A DNA stretch of 33,493 nucleotides, taken from contig WTKN01000136.1 of assembly GCA_011524395.1 (NCBI GenBank), forward strand, positions 1 through 33,493. The letters are read 5' to 3'. Both the position numbers and the translations under genes were made by a program. This document shows positions 8,667-16,515 of this stretch, one piece after another (within the stretch, counting starts at the first letter, position 1; each line of letters begins with the position of its first letter). The notes under the pieces are model-generated. The model was not told where the DNA came from. It saw nothing but the letters and a program-made list of their open reading frames with translations, and did no database searches. The stretch comes from Moorena sp. SS36440bin_2 (lineage in GTDB: Bacteria; Cyanobacteriota; Cyanobacteriia; Cyanobacteriales; Coleofasciculaceae).

Positions 8667-9454
8667 TACGCTACCTCCTTGATAGTAAATTGATAGGGAT
8701 TAGTGATAACTTTGGCAATTTCTTGAGAAATGAATGAGGGATTACTGTGTTGAAATATATTTCTACCAACAGCAACACCTTTACCGCCAGCCCTGATGGC
8801 ATCTTTGATCATCGATAAGATCGAGTTATCTGCATCGCTCTTTGCTCCTCCGGCAACGATAACGGGGATGTCAACGGCATTAACAACTTGTCTGAAGGAT
8901 TGAACATCGCCAGTGTAGTTGACCTTGACAATATCTGCTCCTAGCTCCCAGGCCAATCTGGTTGAGTGAGCGATCGCATCTGTATCGTACTCATTTTTAA
9001 TCTTCTCTCCTCGTGCATAAACCATTGCTAGCAATGGCATACCCCATTGATGACAGGCTGCTGAGATTTCGCTGAAATCTTTGAGCATACGGTATTCATC
9101 GTTTGCCCCAAGATTAACGTGAATTGAAACTCCATCTGCACCAAGCTTAATGGCTTGTTCAACACTACTGACTAGATGTTTGGAAGATGGATCGGGAGAT
9201 AGGCTGGTTGATCCAGAAAGATGCAAAATTAACGATATATCTTTCTGAATTAAACCTGGATGGATTGCCCGAGCTATCCCTTGATGAGCAACAATTGCAC
9301 TAATGGTTTTCTCCGGTAACGATCTGATAAATTGATGAACTTTTGCCAGACCACTAACCGGACCTAGTGTAAACCCATGGTCAATTGGGACTATAAAATA
9401 GTTGTCTAATCCTTTGAGAATTCTTGCCAAACGATAATTTTTACCAAGAGACAT
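8666..9454 (-). CDS. Class I aldolase of ADH-synthase / GriI type
   Basis: This 262-aa TIM-barrel aldolase belongs to the archaeal FBP-aldolase/ADH-synthase (DhnA) family. It has PIDHG at 23-27, the catalytic Tyr146 in VYARGE, the Schiff-base Lys177 in DIVKVNY (spaced 31 residues from the Tyr, as in MJ0400), the phosphate loop AGGAK at 201-205 and GRNIFQ at 230-235. GriI of Streptomyces condenses aspartate semialdehyde with dihydroxyacetone phosphate, the first step to 3-amino-4-hydroxybenzoate. AAAAGGAG precedes the ATG. This is the first gene of the minus-strand series, so the promoter should lie in the repeat-rich region to its right. A simple fructose-bisphosphate aldolase is the alternative, but the coupled dehydroquinate-synthase-like gene argues against it. 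Confidence 0.93.
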   Translation of the reverse strand: MSLGKNYRLARILKGLDNYFIVPIDHGFTLGPVSGLAKVHQFIRSLPEKTISAIVAHQGIARAIHPGLIQKDISLILHLSGSTSLSPDPSSKHLVSSVEQAIKLGADGVSIHVNLGANDEYRMLKDFSEISAACHQWGMPLLAMVYARGEKIKNEYDTDAIAHSTRLAWELGADIVKVNYTGDVQSFRQVVNAVDIPVIVAGGAKSDADNSILSMIKDAIRAGGKGVAVGRNIFQHSNPSFISQEIAKVITNPYQFTIKEVA

Positions 9455-10198
9455 AAGAGACTCCTTTTGACTCGATTACATAATGTGGTGTTTTCCAAAA
9501 TCTTAGATTCCTATCGAACTAAGTGTTGGGAAACTAACTTTTAGTGTTTCATGGCACTTAGCTCAATCTCGATATTTCTATCGTGCCTGACACTGACAAA
9601 CAGAAAGTCTCAGTTTTTGCCTCAGTTTTTGTCTTAGTAACTGAAACTCACGTGAGTTGTCTGGTTTTTTTTAGAATTATCTCAGTAATTTATCAGATTT
9701 GGCTCAGGTTGAACTCAACAGAATAACTCATGTAAGCAGATGCACAAAATTAATTACACATTTTGCAAAACTCAAAGCCTTACGATGTAAGGGGTACAGA
9801 GATTGGTAGTAGGAAATGAATTTTGTAATGGTGCTTAGCAAAGGGAACTTCGGATCTGGCAGTAGGGAATAGGCAGTAGGGAATAGGCAGTAGGGAATAG
9901 GCAGTAGGGATCTGTAGCTTTACAACCAGTTCTGCTAGCCTAGAGTTCAAACTGGTTTGTCTCAGTTTTTGTCTCAGTTTTTGTCTCAGTAGTTTCAGTT
10001 ATGCTGTGTTTCTGAGATTTTTCTCATGTTTCCCTCAGACTCCCTCTTCCCTAACTAATTCCATAACATTTCTAAATTGCCTGCCTTTTTGGTCACCCAT
10101 AAATTAAAGAGTTAGATATAGTGGTGGCTGGATTAGGGATGGTGCCATAGCGATCTACCTTATGGATTGGGGGTTAAGCAAAGCAAGATAGTGGACTT
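9455..10198. promoter_or_regulatory. Gene-free divergent control region with 12-bp direct repeats and a palindrome
   Basis: This region separates the leftward aromatic locus from the rightward NB-ARC/WD40 gene. CTCAGTTTTTG units spaced 12 bp occur at 9609-9646 and again at 9961-10000, each cluster ending in a weaker third unit (CTTAGTAACTG, CTCAGTAGTTT). The 14-bp palindrome AACTCACGTGAGTT lies at 9645-9658, directly after the first cluster. Between the clusters is a 14-bp tandem array (agggaataggcagt) at about 9863-9908. Clustered direct repeats plus a palindrome suggest regulator binding sites. No promoter core could be fixed by eye. Confidence 0.5.
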
Positions 10199-13100
10199 AT
10201 GATGAATTCCGTGCGAGCATCTGAATCAGGACTTAAATTAGTAGACCAAGCTAGACGTCAGAAAAGATGGAACAAAACAGCGGTAGCTTGGTATACCAGT
10301 GCATTTACATCTAAGGCAACCTTAAACCGGTTTTGGAGGAGACACTCAATTCGTACTGACACCTTCATGGCCATTTGTGGCGCTGTAGGTGTTGATTGGG
10401 AAAAGGTAGTTGAGCCGGATGAGATTGAGATAGATCAGATGGAGCTAGCAGCCCTATCGAGAACTGCTCTGGCTGGAATTGGACATCTTGATTGGGGTGG
10501 AGCTCCAGAACCGAGGAGTTTCTACGGTCGGATGCAGGAACTGAACACCCTACAGCAATGGATTCTACAGGACAACTGCTGCCTGGTGGCACTTCTAGGG
10601 ATGGGGGGAATTGGGAAAACTACCTTGGCTGTGAAGTTAGCCCATCTGCTACAGGATAAATTTGAGTTTGTGATTTGGCGCAGTCTACGCAATGCTCCGC
10701 CCCTAGAGGAAGTCCTGGCAGACATGATTCAATTTCTGTCTGTGCAGCAGGAAACGAATTTACCTTCCTCTGTGGATGGCAAAATTTTGCGATTGATTCA
10801 GTATTTACAGACGGCGCGTTGCCTGCTAGTTCTTGATAATACCGAATCGATCCTCGAAAGTGGTTCTCGCACCGGTGGCTATCGAGAGGGATATGCTGGA
10901 TACGGTGAGCTACTCAGAACTATTGGGGAAACTTCCCACAATAGCTGCCTAGTGATGACCTCCCGGGAGGCACCTCAAGACTTGACCATTCTGGAGGGGG
11001 AAGCCTTACCCGTTCGCTGCTTCCCACTCAAAGGTTTACCAGAAACCCATGGACAGGAAATATTTAAGGAAAAGGGCAATTTTATTGGGGATGACACCCA
11101 ATGGATGACCCTAATTGAGCGTTATGCCGGAAATCCTTTAGCCTTAAAGATGGTAGCCTGTGCAGTCAGAGACTTTTTTGATAGCAATATTGCTCAGTTT
11201 CTGGATTTTTTAAAGGAAGGCTCATTCATTTTTGGTGATATTCGGGATTTACTAGATTGGCACTTTCAGCGCCTTACCTCCACAGAAAAGGAACTGATGT
11301 ACTGGCTAGCTATCAATCGGGAACCTATTTCTCTTGAAGAACTGCAAGAAGACTTTGTCTGCTACCTATGCGCTACGGATATTTTAGAAGCTGTAGGGTC
11401 TCTACAACGGCGGTCATTGATTGAGAAAACTTCAACTAGGTTTACCCAACAACCTGTAGTCATGGAATACATGATTAATCGACTCATCGAGCAGATTCCT
11501 GAAGAGATTATTAGTCAAAATATCGCTATCTTCCGCACTCACGCCCTAGTCAAAGCCAGCGCCCCTGACTATGTTCGGGATGCTCAAGTCTGTCTGATTA
11601 TCGAACCGATTATTGAGAAATTACTCTCTAGTTTTGGTTCTACAAAACAGCTGGAAAATCATCTGCTGGAAATCCTCTCAATGCTGCGCGCCCCGACTCC
11701 TGGGGTTAAAAAATCTACTCTCCAGATGGGATATGTCAGTGGTAATACTATTAATTTACTTAGTCAATTACAGATTAATTTAAACGGCTATGACTTTTCG
11801 GGTCTGACAGTTTGGCAAGCCAACCTACAGGGACTGACATTACACAATGTCAATTTCGCTGGCTGTGATTTCGCTGGCTCAGTGTTTACTGAAACCCTAG
11901 GGAATATGTTATCGGCAGCATTTAGTCCAGATGGGAGGATTTTGGCAATCTGTGATACAAATTTTGAGATTCGCCTATGGGATGTGCAAACTGGTAAACT
12001 ACTGGTCATCTGTGAGGGTCACACTAATGGGGTACGCTCTGTTGCGTTTAGTGGGGATGGTAAAACCTTAGCCAGTAGTAGTGCTGACCATACCGTAAAG
12101 TTATGGCAAGTCAGTGATGGCAGCTGCTTGCAAACTTGTAGTGGACATACTGATGAAGTGTTCTCAGTTGCTTTTAATCCTCAAGGTAATACCCTGATTA
12201 GTGGTAGTAGCGACCACACTGTCAGACTCTGGGATGGTGACACGGGTCAATGCCTTAACAGGTTTAGTGGACATAGTGGTTGTGTGAGATCAGTGGCTTT
12301 TAGTACTGATGGCAACACCCTAGCCAGTGGCAGTGATGACCACACTGTCAGACTCTGGGATGCTAGGACTGGTAGTTGGGTTAGAACTTATACTGGACAT
12401 ACCAGTGGAGTACGCTCAGTTGCTTTTAGCACTAACGGCAACACCCTAGCCAGTGGCAGTAATGACCACACCGTCAGACTCTGGGATGCTAGGACTGGTA
12501 TCTGTGTTAGTACTCACACCGGACATAGTAGTGGAGTCTACTCAGTGGCTTTTAGCACTGACGGCAAAACTCTAGCTACTGGTAGTGGCGACCATACTGT
12601 CAGGTTATGGGATTACCACACTGGTATTTGCCTGAAAACCTTGCATGGACATACTAATCAGATCTTTTCTGTGGCGTTTAGCCCTCAAGGTAACACCCTA
12701 GTCTGTGTGAGTTTAGATCAAACTGTCAGACTTTGGGATTGGGGCACTGGTCAATGCTTGAAAACTTGGCAGGGAAGTACTGATTGGGTATTTCCAGTGG
12801 CTTTCAGTCCTGATGGTAAAACCTTGGCTAGTGGTAGTAACGACCATACAGTCAGACTATGGGATTATAATAGCGATCGCTGTATCAGTATTTTGCACGG
12901 ACATACTGCTCACGTGTGTTCAGTGGCCTTTAGTAGTGACGGTCAAACCGTAGCTAGTAGCAGTAGAGACGAAACCATCAGGCTGTGGGATATCAAGACG
13001 GGAGAATGCTTAAAGATTTTGCACGGACATACTGATTGGATCTATTCCGTCACTTTCAGCAGTGATGGGAAAACCCTAGCTAGTGGCAGTGCTGACCAAA

Positions 13101-13750
13101 CGGTGAGGCTTTGGGATCAGCGTACTGGTCACTGCGTCAGCACTTTGGAAGGACATACTAATCAGATCTGGTCAGTGGCTTTCAGTAGTGATGGTAAAAC
13201 CTTGGCGAGTAGCAATACAGACCAAATGGTGAGGCTGTGGGATGTCAGCACAGGGGAATGCTTGAAAACGTTACAGGGACATGGTAATCGGGTCAAATCA
13301 GTGGCTTTCAGTCCTAAGGATACTATCCTGGCCAGTTGTAGTACAGACGAAACAATACGCCTCTGGGATTTGAGTACGGGTGAATGCTCTAAACTATTAC
13401 GCGGACACAACAATTGGGTCTTTTCCGTGGCATTCAGTCCTGATGGCAAAACTATCGCTAGCGCCTCTAACGACCAAACTGTCAAGGTGTGGGATCTTTC
13501 GACAGGGGAATGCCGCCACACTTGCATCGGACATACCCATCTAATCTCTTCTGTTGCCTTTAGTCGGGATGGTCAAATTATTGCTAGTGGCTCTCAAGAC
13601 CAAACGGTGAGGCTTTGGGACACTAAGACCGGGAAGTGCCTGAAAATTCTCAGAGCTCCGAGACTCTACGAAGCCATGAATATTACTGGAGTAACAGGAT
13701 TAACTGAGGCACAGAAAGCAACTCTGAAACAGTTGGGTGCGATCGCGTAG
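10199..13750 (+). CDS. STAND NTPase: HTH-like N-terminus, NB-ARC, pentapeptide-like linker and 14 WD40 repeats
   Basis: The 1183-aa protein begins with a helix-turn-helix-like segment (about 10-75) common in cyanobacterial proteins of this class. An NB-ARC NTPase follows, with P-loop GMGGIGKT at 134-141, Walker B LLVLDN at 209-214, the MTSRE sensor near 253 and the AGNPLALK motif. A helical stretch and a short pentapeptide-like part (LQGLTLHNVNFAGCDF, about 541-556) lead into 14 WD40 repeats of 42 aa (567-1154), enough for two seven-bladed propellers. The C-terminal tail is about 30 residues. STAND proteins are ATP switches that sense a ligand with their repeats and oligomerise. Relatives include apoptotic ATPases and antiphage Avs proteins. 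No effector nuclease or protease domain is seen here, so the output is unknown. No good Shine-Dalgarno sequence precedes the tandem ATG ATG. Confidence 0.92.
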   Translation: MMNSVRASESGLKLVDQARRQKRWNKTAVAWYTSAFTSKATLNRFWRRHSIRTDTFMAICGAVGVDWEKVVEPDEIEIDQMELAALSRTALAGIGHLDWGGAPEPRSFYGRMQELNTLQQWILQDNCCLVALLGMGGIGKTTLAVKLAHLLQDKFEFVIWRSLRNAPPLEEVLADMIQFLSVQQETNLPSSVDGKILRLIQYLQTARCLLVLDNTESILESGSRTGGYREGYAGYGELLRTIGETSHNSCLVMTSREAPQDLTILEGEALPVRCFPLKGLPETHGQEIFKEKGNFIGDDTQWMTLIERYAGNPLALKMVACAVRDFFDSNIAQFLDFLKEGSFIFGDIRDLLDWHFQRLTSTEKELMYWLAINREPISLEELQEDFVCYLCATDILEAVGSLQRRSLIEKTSTRFTQQPVVMEYMINRLIEQIPEEIISQNIAIFRTHALVKASAPDYVRDAQVCLIIEPIIEKLLSSFGSTKQLENHLLEILSMLRAPTPGVKKSTLQMGYVSGNTINLLSQLQINLNGYDFSGLTVWQANLQGLTLHNVNFAGCDFAGSVFTETLGNMLSAAFSPDGRILAICDTNFEIRLWDVQTGKLLVICEGHTNGVRSVAFSGDGKTLASSSADHTVKLWQVSDGSCLQTCSGHTDEVFSVAFNPQGNTLISGSSDHTVRLWDGDTGQCLNRFSGHSGCVRSVAFSTDGNTLASGSDDHTVRLWDARTGSWVRTYTGHTSGVRSVAFSTNGNTLASGSNDHTVRLWDARTGICVSTHTGHSSGVYSVAFSTDGKTLATGSGDHTVRLWDYHTGICLKTLHGHTNQIFSVAFSPQGNTLVCVSLDQTVRLWDWGTGQCLKTWQGSTDWVFPVAFSPDGKTLASGSNDHTVRLWDYNSDRCISILHGHTAHVCSVAFSSDGQTVASSSRDETIRLWDIKTGECLKILHGHTDWIYSVTFSSDGKTLASGSADQTVRLWDQRTGHCVSTLEGHTNQIWSVAFSSDGKTLASSNTDQMVRLWDVSTGECLKTLQGHGNRVKSVAFSPKDTILASCSTDETIRLWDLSTGECSKLLRGHNNWVFSVAFSPDGKTIASASNDQTVKVWDLSTGECRHTCIGHTHLISSVAFSRDGQIIASGSQDQTVRLWDTKTGKCLKILRAPRLYEAMNITGVTGLTEAQKATLKQLGAIA
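11897..13660 (+). repeat. 126-bp coding repeat array (14 WD40 units)
   Basis: Fourteen units of 42 codons encode WD40 blades with the pattern SVAFSxDGxTLASGSxDxTVRLWDxxTGxCLxxxxGH. Neighbouring units are very alike at the DNA level. For example, units 4 and 5 share about 64 nt (around 12311 and 12434) with two differences, so recent duplication or gene conversion is likely. Units 1 and 7 are the most diverged. Confidence 0.9.
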
Positions 13751-13795
13751 CGTGACCTACGGTCAATCGCCTTTGGCGTGGCCTACGGCCAATCG
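13739..13795. repeat. Interspersed palindromic repeats at the WD40 gene stop
   Basis: GCGATCGCGTAGCGTGACC and GGCGTGGCCTACGGCCAATCG lie end to end, and the stop codon TAG of the WD40 gene falls inside the first. They belong to the same repeat family as the copies inside tnpB and DUF4058. Confidence 0.75.
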
Positions 13796-13854
13796 CATAA
13801 GTAGGCAGTATATAGCAAAAGGAAGTATGTTCACAACTCAAATCAAAATGCTCT

Positions 13855-14169
13855 ATGCCTAGCCCATTTCCAGGGATGAATCCCTACCTTGAACAACCGG
13901 AATATTGGTCAGATTTCCACAACCAATTGGTGACAGCTTTGGCTAGAGCATTAATTCCTAAACTGCTACCTAAATATCGGGTAGTCACGGATAAGTGGGT
14001 TTATAAGATTGCTGGCTCAACCAAGATTGCCATTGGTAGACCCGATGTTACGGTTCAACAAAGCCGAGATGCTTCAGCTGCAATGGCTACAGCAGTTGCG
14101 GTATCTGAACCGTCAGTTTAACCGATTAAGGTAGCTGTTCCTTTACGAGAAGAAGTCCGACAATCCTAC
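13855..14169 (+). pseudogene. DUF4058 gene, N-terminal piece
   Basis: The piece starts MPSPFPGMNPYLEQPEYW, the signature N-terminus of DUF4058, a cyanobacterial and planctomycete family of unknown function of about 250 aa. The reading frame has a TAA at 14119-14121, yet family-like sequence (PIKVAVPLREEVRQSY) continues in the same frame up to 14169, where a tnpB element begins. The stop codon therefore looks like a later mutation. Joined to 15761-15842 and 17618-18041, the pieces give one near full-length frame, which proves the split. Confidence 0.92.
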
Positions 14170-14224
14170 CAAAACATCCCGAAATGTGAGAGCCCTGTGT
14201 CTTTAGACCGGGGGTGAAACAGAG

Positions 14225-14244
14225 CGACGGGATTAATCCCGTCG
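14225..14244. other. Perfect 20-bp palindrome in IS copy 1 left end
   Basis: CGACGGGATTAATCCCGTCG reads the same on both strands. It lies between the left tip and the tnpB promoter (TATAAT at 14283-14288) and is a candidate subterminal hairpin recognised by a Y1 transposase. Confidence 0.7.
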
Positions 14245-14311
14245 TATCTCAAAACACTGGAATTTTTCGTATGTAAATATGTTATAATACCTACAATGAA
14301 GTAACAGTAGC

Positions 14312-15727
14312 ATGTATCGAACAATTCCACTAAAAGCGACATTTACAGACGAAGAAAATGCGTTTTGGTTGTTCCAATGCGAACAATCTAATAGCTTGTG
14401 GAATTGTGCCACTTATTACTCCAAACAAAAACAATACAGTTGGTTGCAGGAACAGCCAGAAGCATTTACTACTTATTGGCGTGGTGACGAGTTGCGGTAT
14501 GGTTGGAAAACTTATAAGTGTGCTATAAAATACGCTGAATTATGCAAAAAACTTAAAAACAACCCTCATTTCAAGGCTATGGCGGCTCAGTCAGCGCAAC
14601 AAACACTCAAGACTGTGGCCGAATCAATTGCTAGCTATAATCAATTAGTGGGCTTATATTATAAAGGCCAGGCAGACAGACCAAGACTCCTTAGATATCG
14701 CCAAAAAGGTGGTCTAGCTGCTGTTACTTTCCCTCGACAGGCTCTCACTTACAAAAAAGGTTTGTTTTATCCGTCAATCAGCAAAGAGACCAAGCCTGAA
14801 TTATTAACTGAAATTACTTTGACCCCTCCGGACTTTGTAGATCCAGATTGGGTAAAAGAGGTGACTGTTCGCCCGTACCTGGGGCAGTTGTGGATTGATT
14901 GGGTAATTGATGATGGTAAAGAGCCAGTCGAAACCAACCCTGACCTTGATTATTCCCAAGCTTGGAGTTTCGATCATGGCGGAGACAACTGGCTGACCGG
15001 GGTCTCGACCCATGGGAAAAGTCTGATTATTGACGGTCGCAAGCTCAAATCAATGAACCAGGGATATGCCCGATTGGTAGCCAAGTATAAGGCCGGTAAG
15101 CCCGAGTTCTACTGGGACGCGAACCTTGATCGTGTTCAACGGAAACGCAACAACCAGATGCGAGACGGCATTAACAAAGCAACTAGATTTATTATCAATC
15201 GTTGTCTAAGCGATTCGGCAAAGCCGACGCTACGCGAACGCATCGGAAATCTGATTATAGGCTGGAACGAACGGCAAAAGGATTCAGCAAATATGGGGCG
15301 ACGAGGTAATCAAAACTTCGTGACTATCCCCACAAAAAGACTAATTGAAAGACTAAAACAGCTTTGCCCAGAGTATGGAATCAAGTTAACAATTACCGAA
15401 GAAGCATATACCAGCAAGGCGTCTTTCTTAGATGAGGATTCATTACCAAGACACGGTGAAAAACCCAGTGGATGGAAGCCCTCAGGTAGAAGAGTAAGAC
15501 GTGGATTGTACAAAACTGCCAAAGGATATCTGGTTAACGCGGACTGCAACGGTGCCGCAAATATTGCCAGAAAAGTAGCCGCACAGTTAAGTCTTGACTT
15601 AACCAAGGTGGGTAGCGGGAGCTTGACACTCCCACATCGGTACGACGTTTTCAACTCTCTGAAAAAATTATACCGAACAAGAGGTGAAGTGGCACGGGAA
15701 AACCGCTGCCACGTAACATCATTGTAG
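14312..15727 (+). CDS. tnpB: TnpB-family RNA-guided nuclease homolog, variant active site, no zinc finger
   Basis: This 471-aa protein belongs to the IS1341/TnpB lineage. The RuvC-I Asp is in SFDHGGDNWL (about 223), and the RuvC-III Asp is in NADCNGAANI (about 408). At the usual RuvC-II place (normally a Glu in a VxxEDL string) it reads NLIIGWNERQKD, while a later TITEEAYTSKASFLD offers an alternative Glu, as described for TnpB/Fanzor groups with a rearranged site. No CxxC zinc-ribbon pairs are present before RuvC-III. Around residue 303-310 the string SDSAKPTLRE is encoded by an in-frame interspersed repeat (15210-15241). A TATAAT box lies 24 bp before the ATG. The stop codon falls just before the right-end hairpin. 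The frame is open throughout, but whether it still cuts DNA is uncertain. Confidence 0.85.
   Translation: MYRTIPLKATFTDEENAFWLFQCEQSNSLWNCATYYSKQKQYSWLQEQPEAFTTYWRGDELRYGWKTYKCAIKYAELCKKLKNNPHFKAMAAQSAQQTLKTVAESIASYNQLVGLYYKGQADRPRLLRYRQKGGLAAVTFPRQALTYKKGLFYPSISKETKPELLTEITLTPPDFVDPDWVKEVTVRPYLGQLWIDWVIDDGKEPVETNPDLDYSQAWSFDHGGDNWLTGVSTHGKSLIIDGRKLKSMNQGYARLVAKYKAGKPEFYWDANLDRVQRKRNNQMRDGINKATRFIINRCLSDSAKPTLRERIGNLIIGWNERQKDSANMGRRGNQNFVTIPTKRLIERLKQLCPEYGIKLTITEEAYTSKASFLDEDSLPRHGEKPSGWKPSGRRVRRGLYKTAKGYLVNADCNGAANIARKVAAQLSLDLTKVGSGSLTLPHRYDVFNSLKKLYRTRGEVARENRCHVTSL
15210..15241 (+). repeat. Palindromic repeat inserted in frame in tnpB
   Basis: The 32-bp segment begins GCGATTCGGCAAAGCCGACG and ends GCGAACGC, with an internal hairpin TCGGC/GCCGA. 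It closely resembles the 32-bp copy at 20146-20177, which has the same length and ends. Removing about 30 bp gives the family-like protein string NRCL-RIGNLIIGW. Confidence 0.75.
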
Positions 15728-15760
15728 AATCCCCCGTGCTTCAGCCAGGGGAGATGTCAA

Positions 15761-15842
15761 ATCGAGGTTAAAGATGTAGCAACTAAGGAAGTTGTGACAG
15801 CGATTGAAGTTATCTCCCCTGCCAATAAACGAGGAGAAGGGC
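15761..15842 (+). pseudogene. DUF4058 gene, middle piece
   Basis: These 82 bases between the two insertion elements encode IEVKDVATKEVVTAIEVISP and then ANKRGEG, the most conserved core of DUF4058. The frame runs directly from 14169 and on to 17618 (C plus GT gives one Arg codon). Confidence 0.92.
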
Positions 15843-15858
15843 TTGACACTCCCCATAG

Positions 15859-16310
15859 CTAGAAGCTAGGGGATTCTCGGTTCATAGACCCGTCTTGCTC
15901 AACCAGGCCGGAACCAGGAAGAGTAGAGGACAGATCTCCCCAAGCGTTTTGATAAGTTCCCGTGTGCCCCACGGTACTTAAGGCTCTAGTTAGGATATTT
16001 TTGGCGGCGTTGTGGTCGCGTTCGCGTAGCGTCGCCTTCGGCGAATCTAACCGACATCCACATTTGCAGACGTGGGTAAGCCCTTCGGGCAGGCTACGCC
16101 AACGAGTTGATAACGACTTCTTGACCACTTCGCCACAATTAGAACAGTTTTGGCTTGTATAAGCCGGATTTACTGCAACAGTTATCCGATCAAACTTTTG
16201 GCCAAAATATTCTAGCCACTCCCGAAATTTATACCAACCTGCATCATTAATAGATTTGGCAAGACAGTGGTTTTTGACCATGTTTTTTACTCTCAAATCG
16301 ACCTAGGCGA
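15859..16310 (-). pseudogene. tnpB: tnpB of copy 2, C-terminal piece
   Basis: The frame encodes LRVKNMVKNHCLAKSINDAG and continues through the zinc-finger and RuvC-III parts of TnpB, with CSNCG, CKCG and RDHNAAKNIL. Upstream in the same frame the expected LVAYEDL reads LVA-stop-VDL (TAG at about 16303), so this part is cut off. Two interspersed repeats lie inside it in frame: WRSLPEGL between the two cysteine pairs (16077-16106) and SPKATLRE just before the RuvC-III Asp (16014-16046). Both insertions hit conserved regions, so the product is probably dead even apart from the stop. Confidence 0.85.
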
Positions 16311-16356
16311 CCAGATCGTTAGACCGGATTACGCAACGTGCCGGAGATGAAACCTG

Positions 16357-16433
16357 AGAAGAGTGCAGCCTTACAACAAAATCTGTCACATGCAGATGCA
16401 TAGCCTACCAACTTGCTTTGGCTGCACTCTTCT
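16357..16433. other. 14-bp inverted repeat with 49-nt spacer inside broken tnpB
   Basis: AGAAGAGTGCAGCC at 16357-16370 and its exact complement at 16420-16433 surround 49 nt. The segment has no counterpart in related TnpB proteins, where RuvC-I and RuvC-II regions are joined by about 20-30 residues. It looks like a small hairpin-forming insertion that helped kill the gene. Confidence 0.7.
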
Positions 16434-16464
16434 TGCGGTAACTTCGTTCCCAGTCTCTTGGCAT

Positions 16465-16515
16465 GTTCTATGCGCTTCGCGCAGGCTATGCGCTACGCGC
16501 AGGCTTCGCCAACGC
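16465..16515. repeat. Double interspersed repeat ending the N-terminal tnpB frame
   Basis: Units of the GCGCTTCGCGCAGGCTATGC / GCGCTACGCGCAGGCTTCGC type lie in tandem. On the minus strand they add VGVGEACA and a stop codon to the tnpB frame after LKISRQR. Confidence 0.75.

Larger units (their letters stand above)
14170..15760 (+). mobile_element. IS200/IS605-type tnpB-only element, copy 1
   Basis: Boundaries come from the interrupted host gene. Removing 14170-15760 joins TCCTAC to ATCGAGGTT and restores the DUF4058 frame exactly (SY|IEVKD). The left end starts CAAAACATCCC and contains the perfect 20-bp palindrome at 14225-14244. The right end is a C5/G4 hairpin (15730-15752) ending GATGTCAA. 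There is no target duplication, as expected for this family. It carries tnpB but no tnpA, so transposition would need a transposase in trans. Confidence 0.85.

Noticed and set aside
7554-9454. Aldolase and dehydroquinate synthase as the cell's own shikimate pathway
   Set aside because: Cyanobacteria normally use AroF/AroB. The pair is coupled to tailoring genes, as in known aminohydroxybenzoate clusters. This cannot be excluded fully without the whole genome.
9861-9911. Regular short repeats that might be read as a CRISPR array
   Set aside because: The unit is a continuous tandem repeat of about 14 bp without unique spacers, and no cas gene is present in the window.
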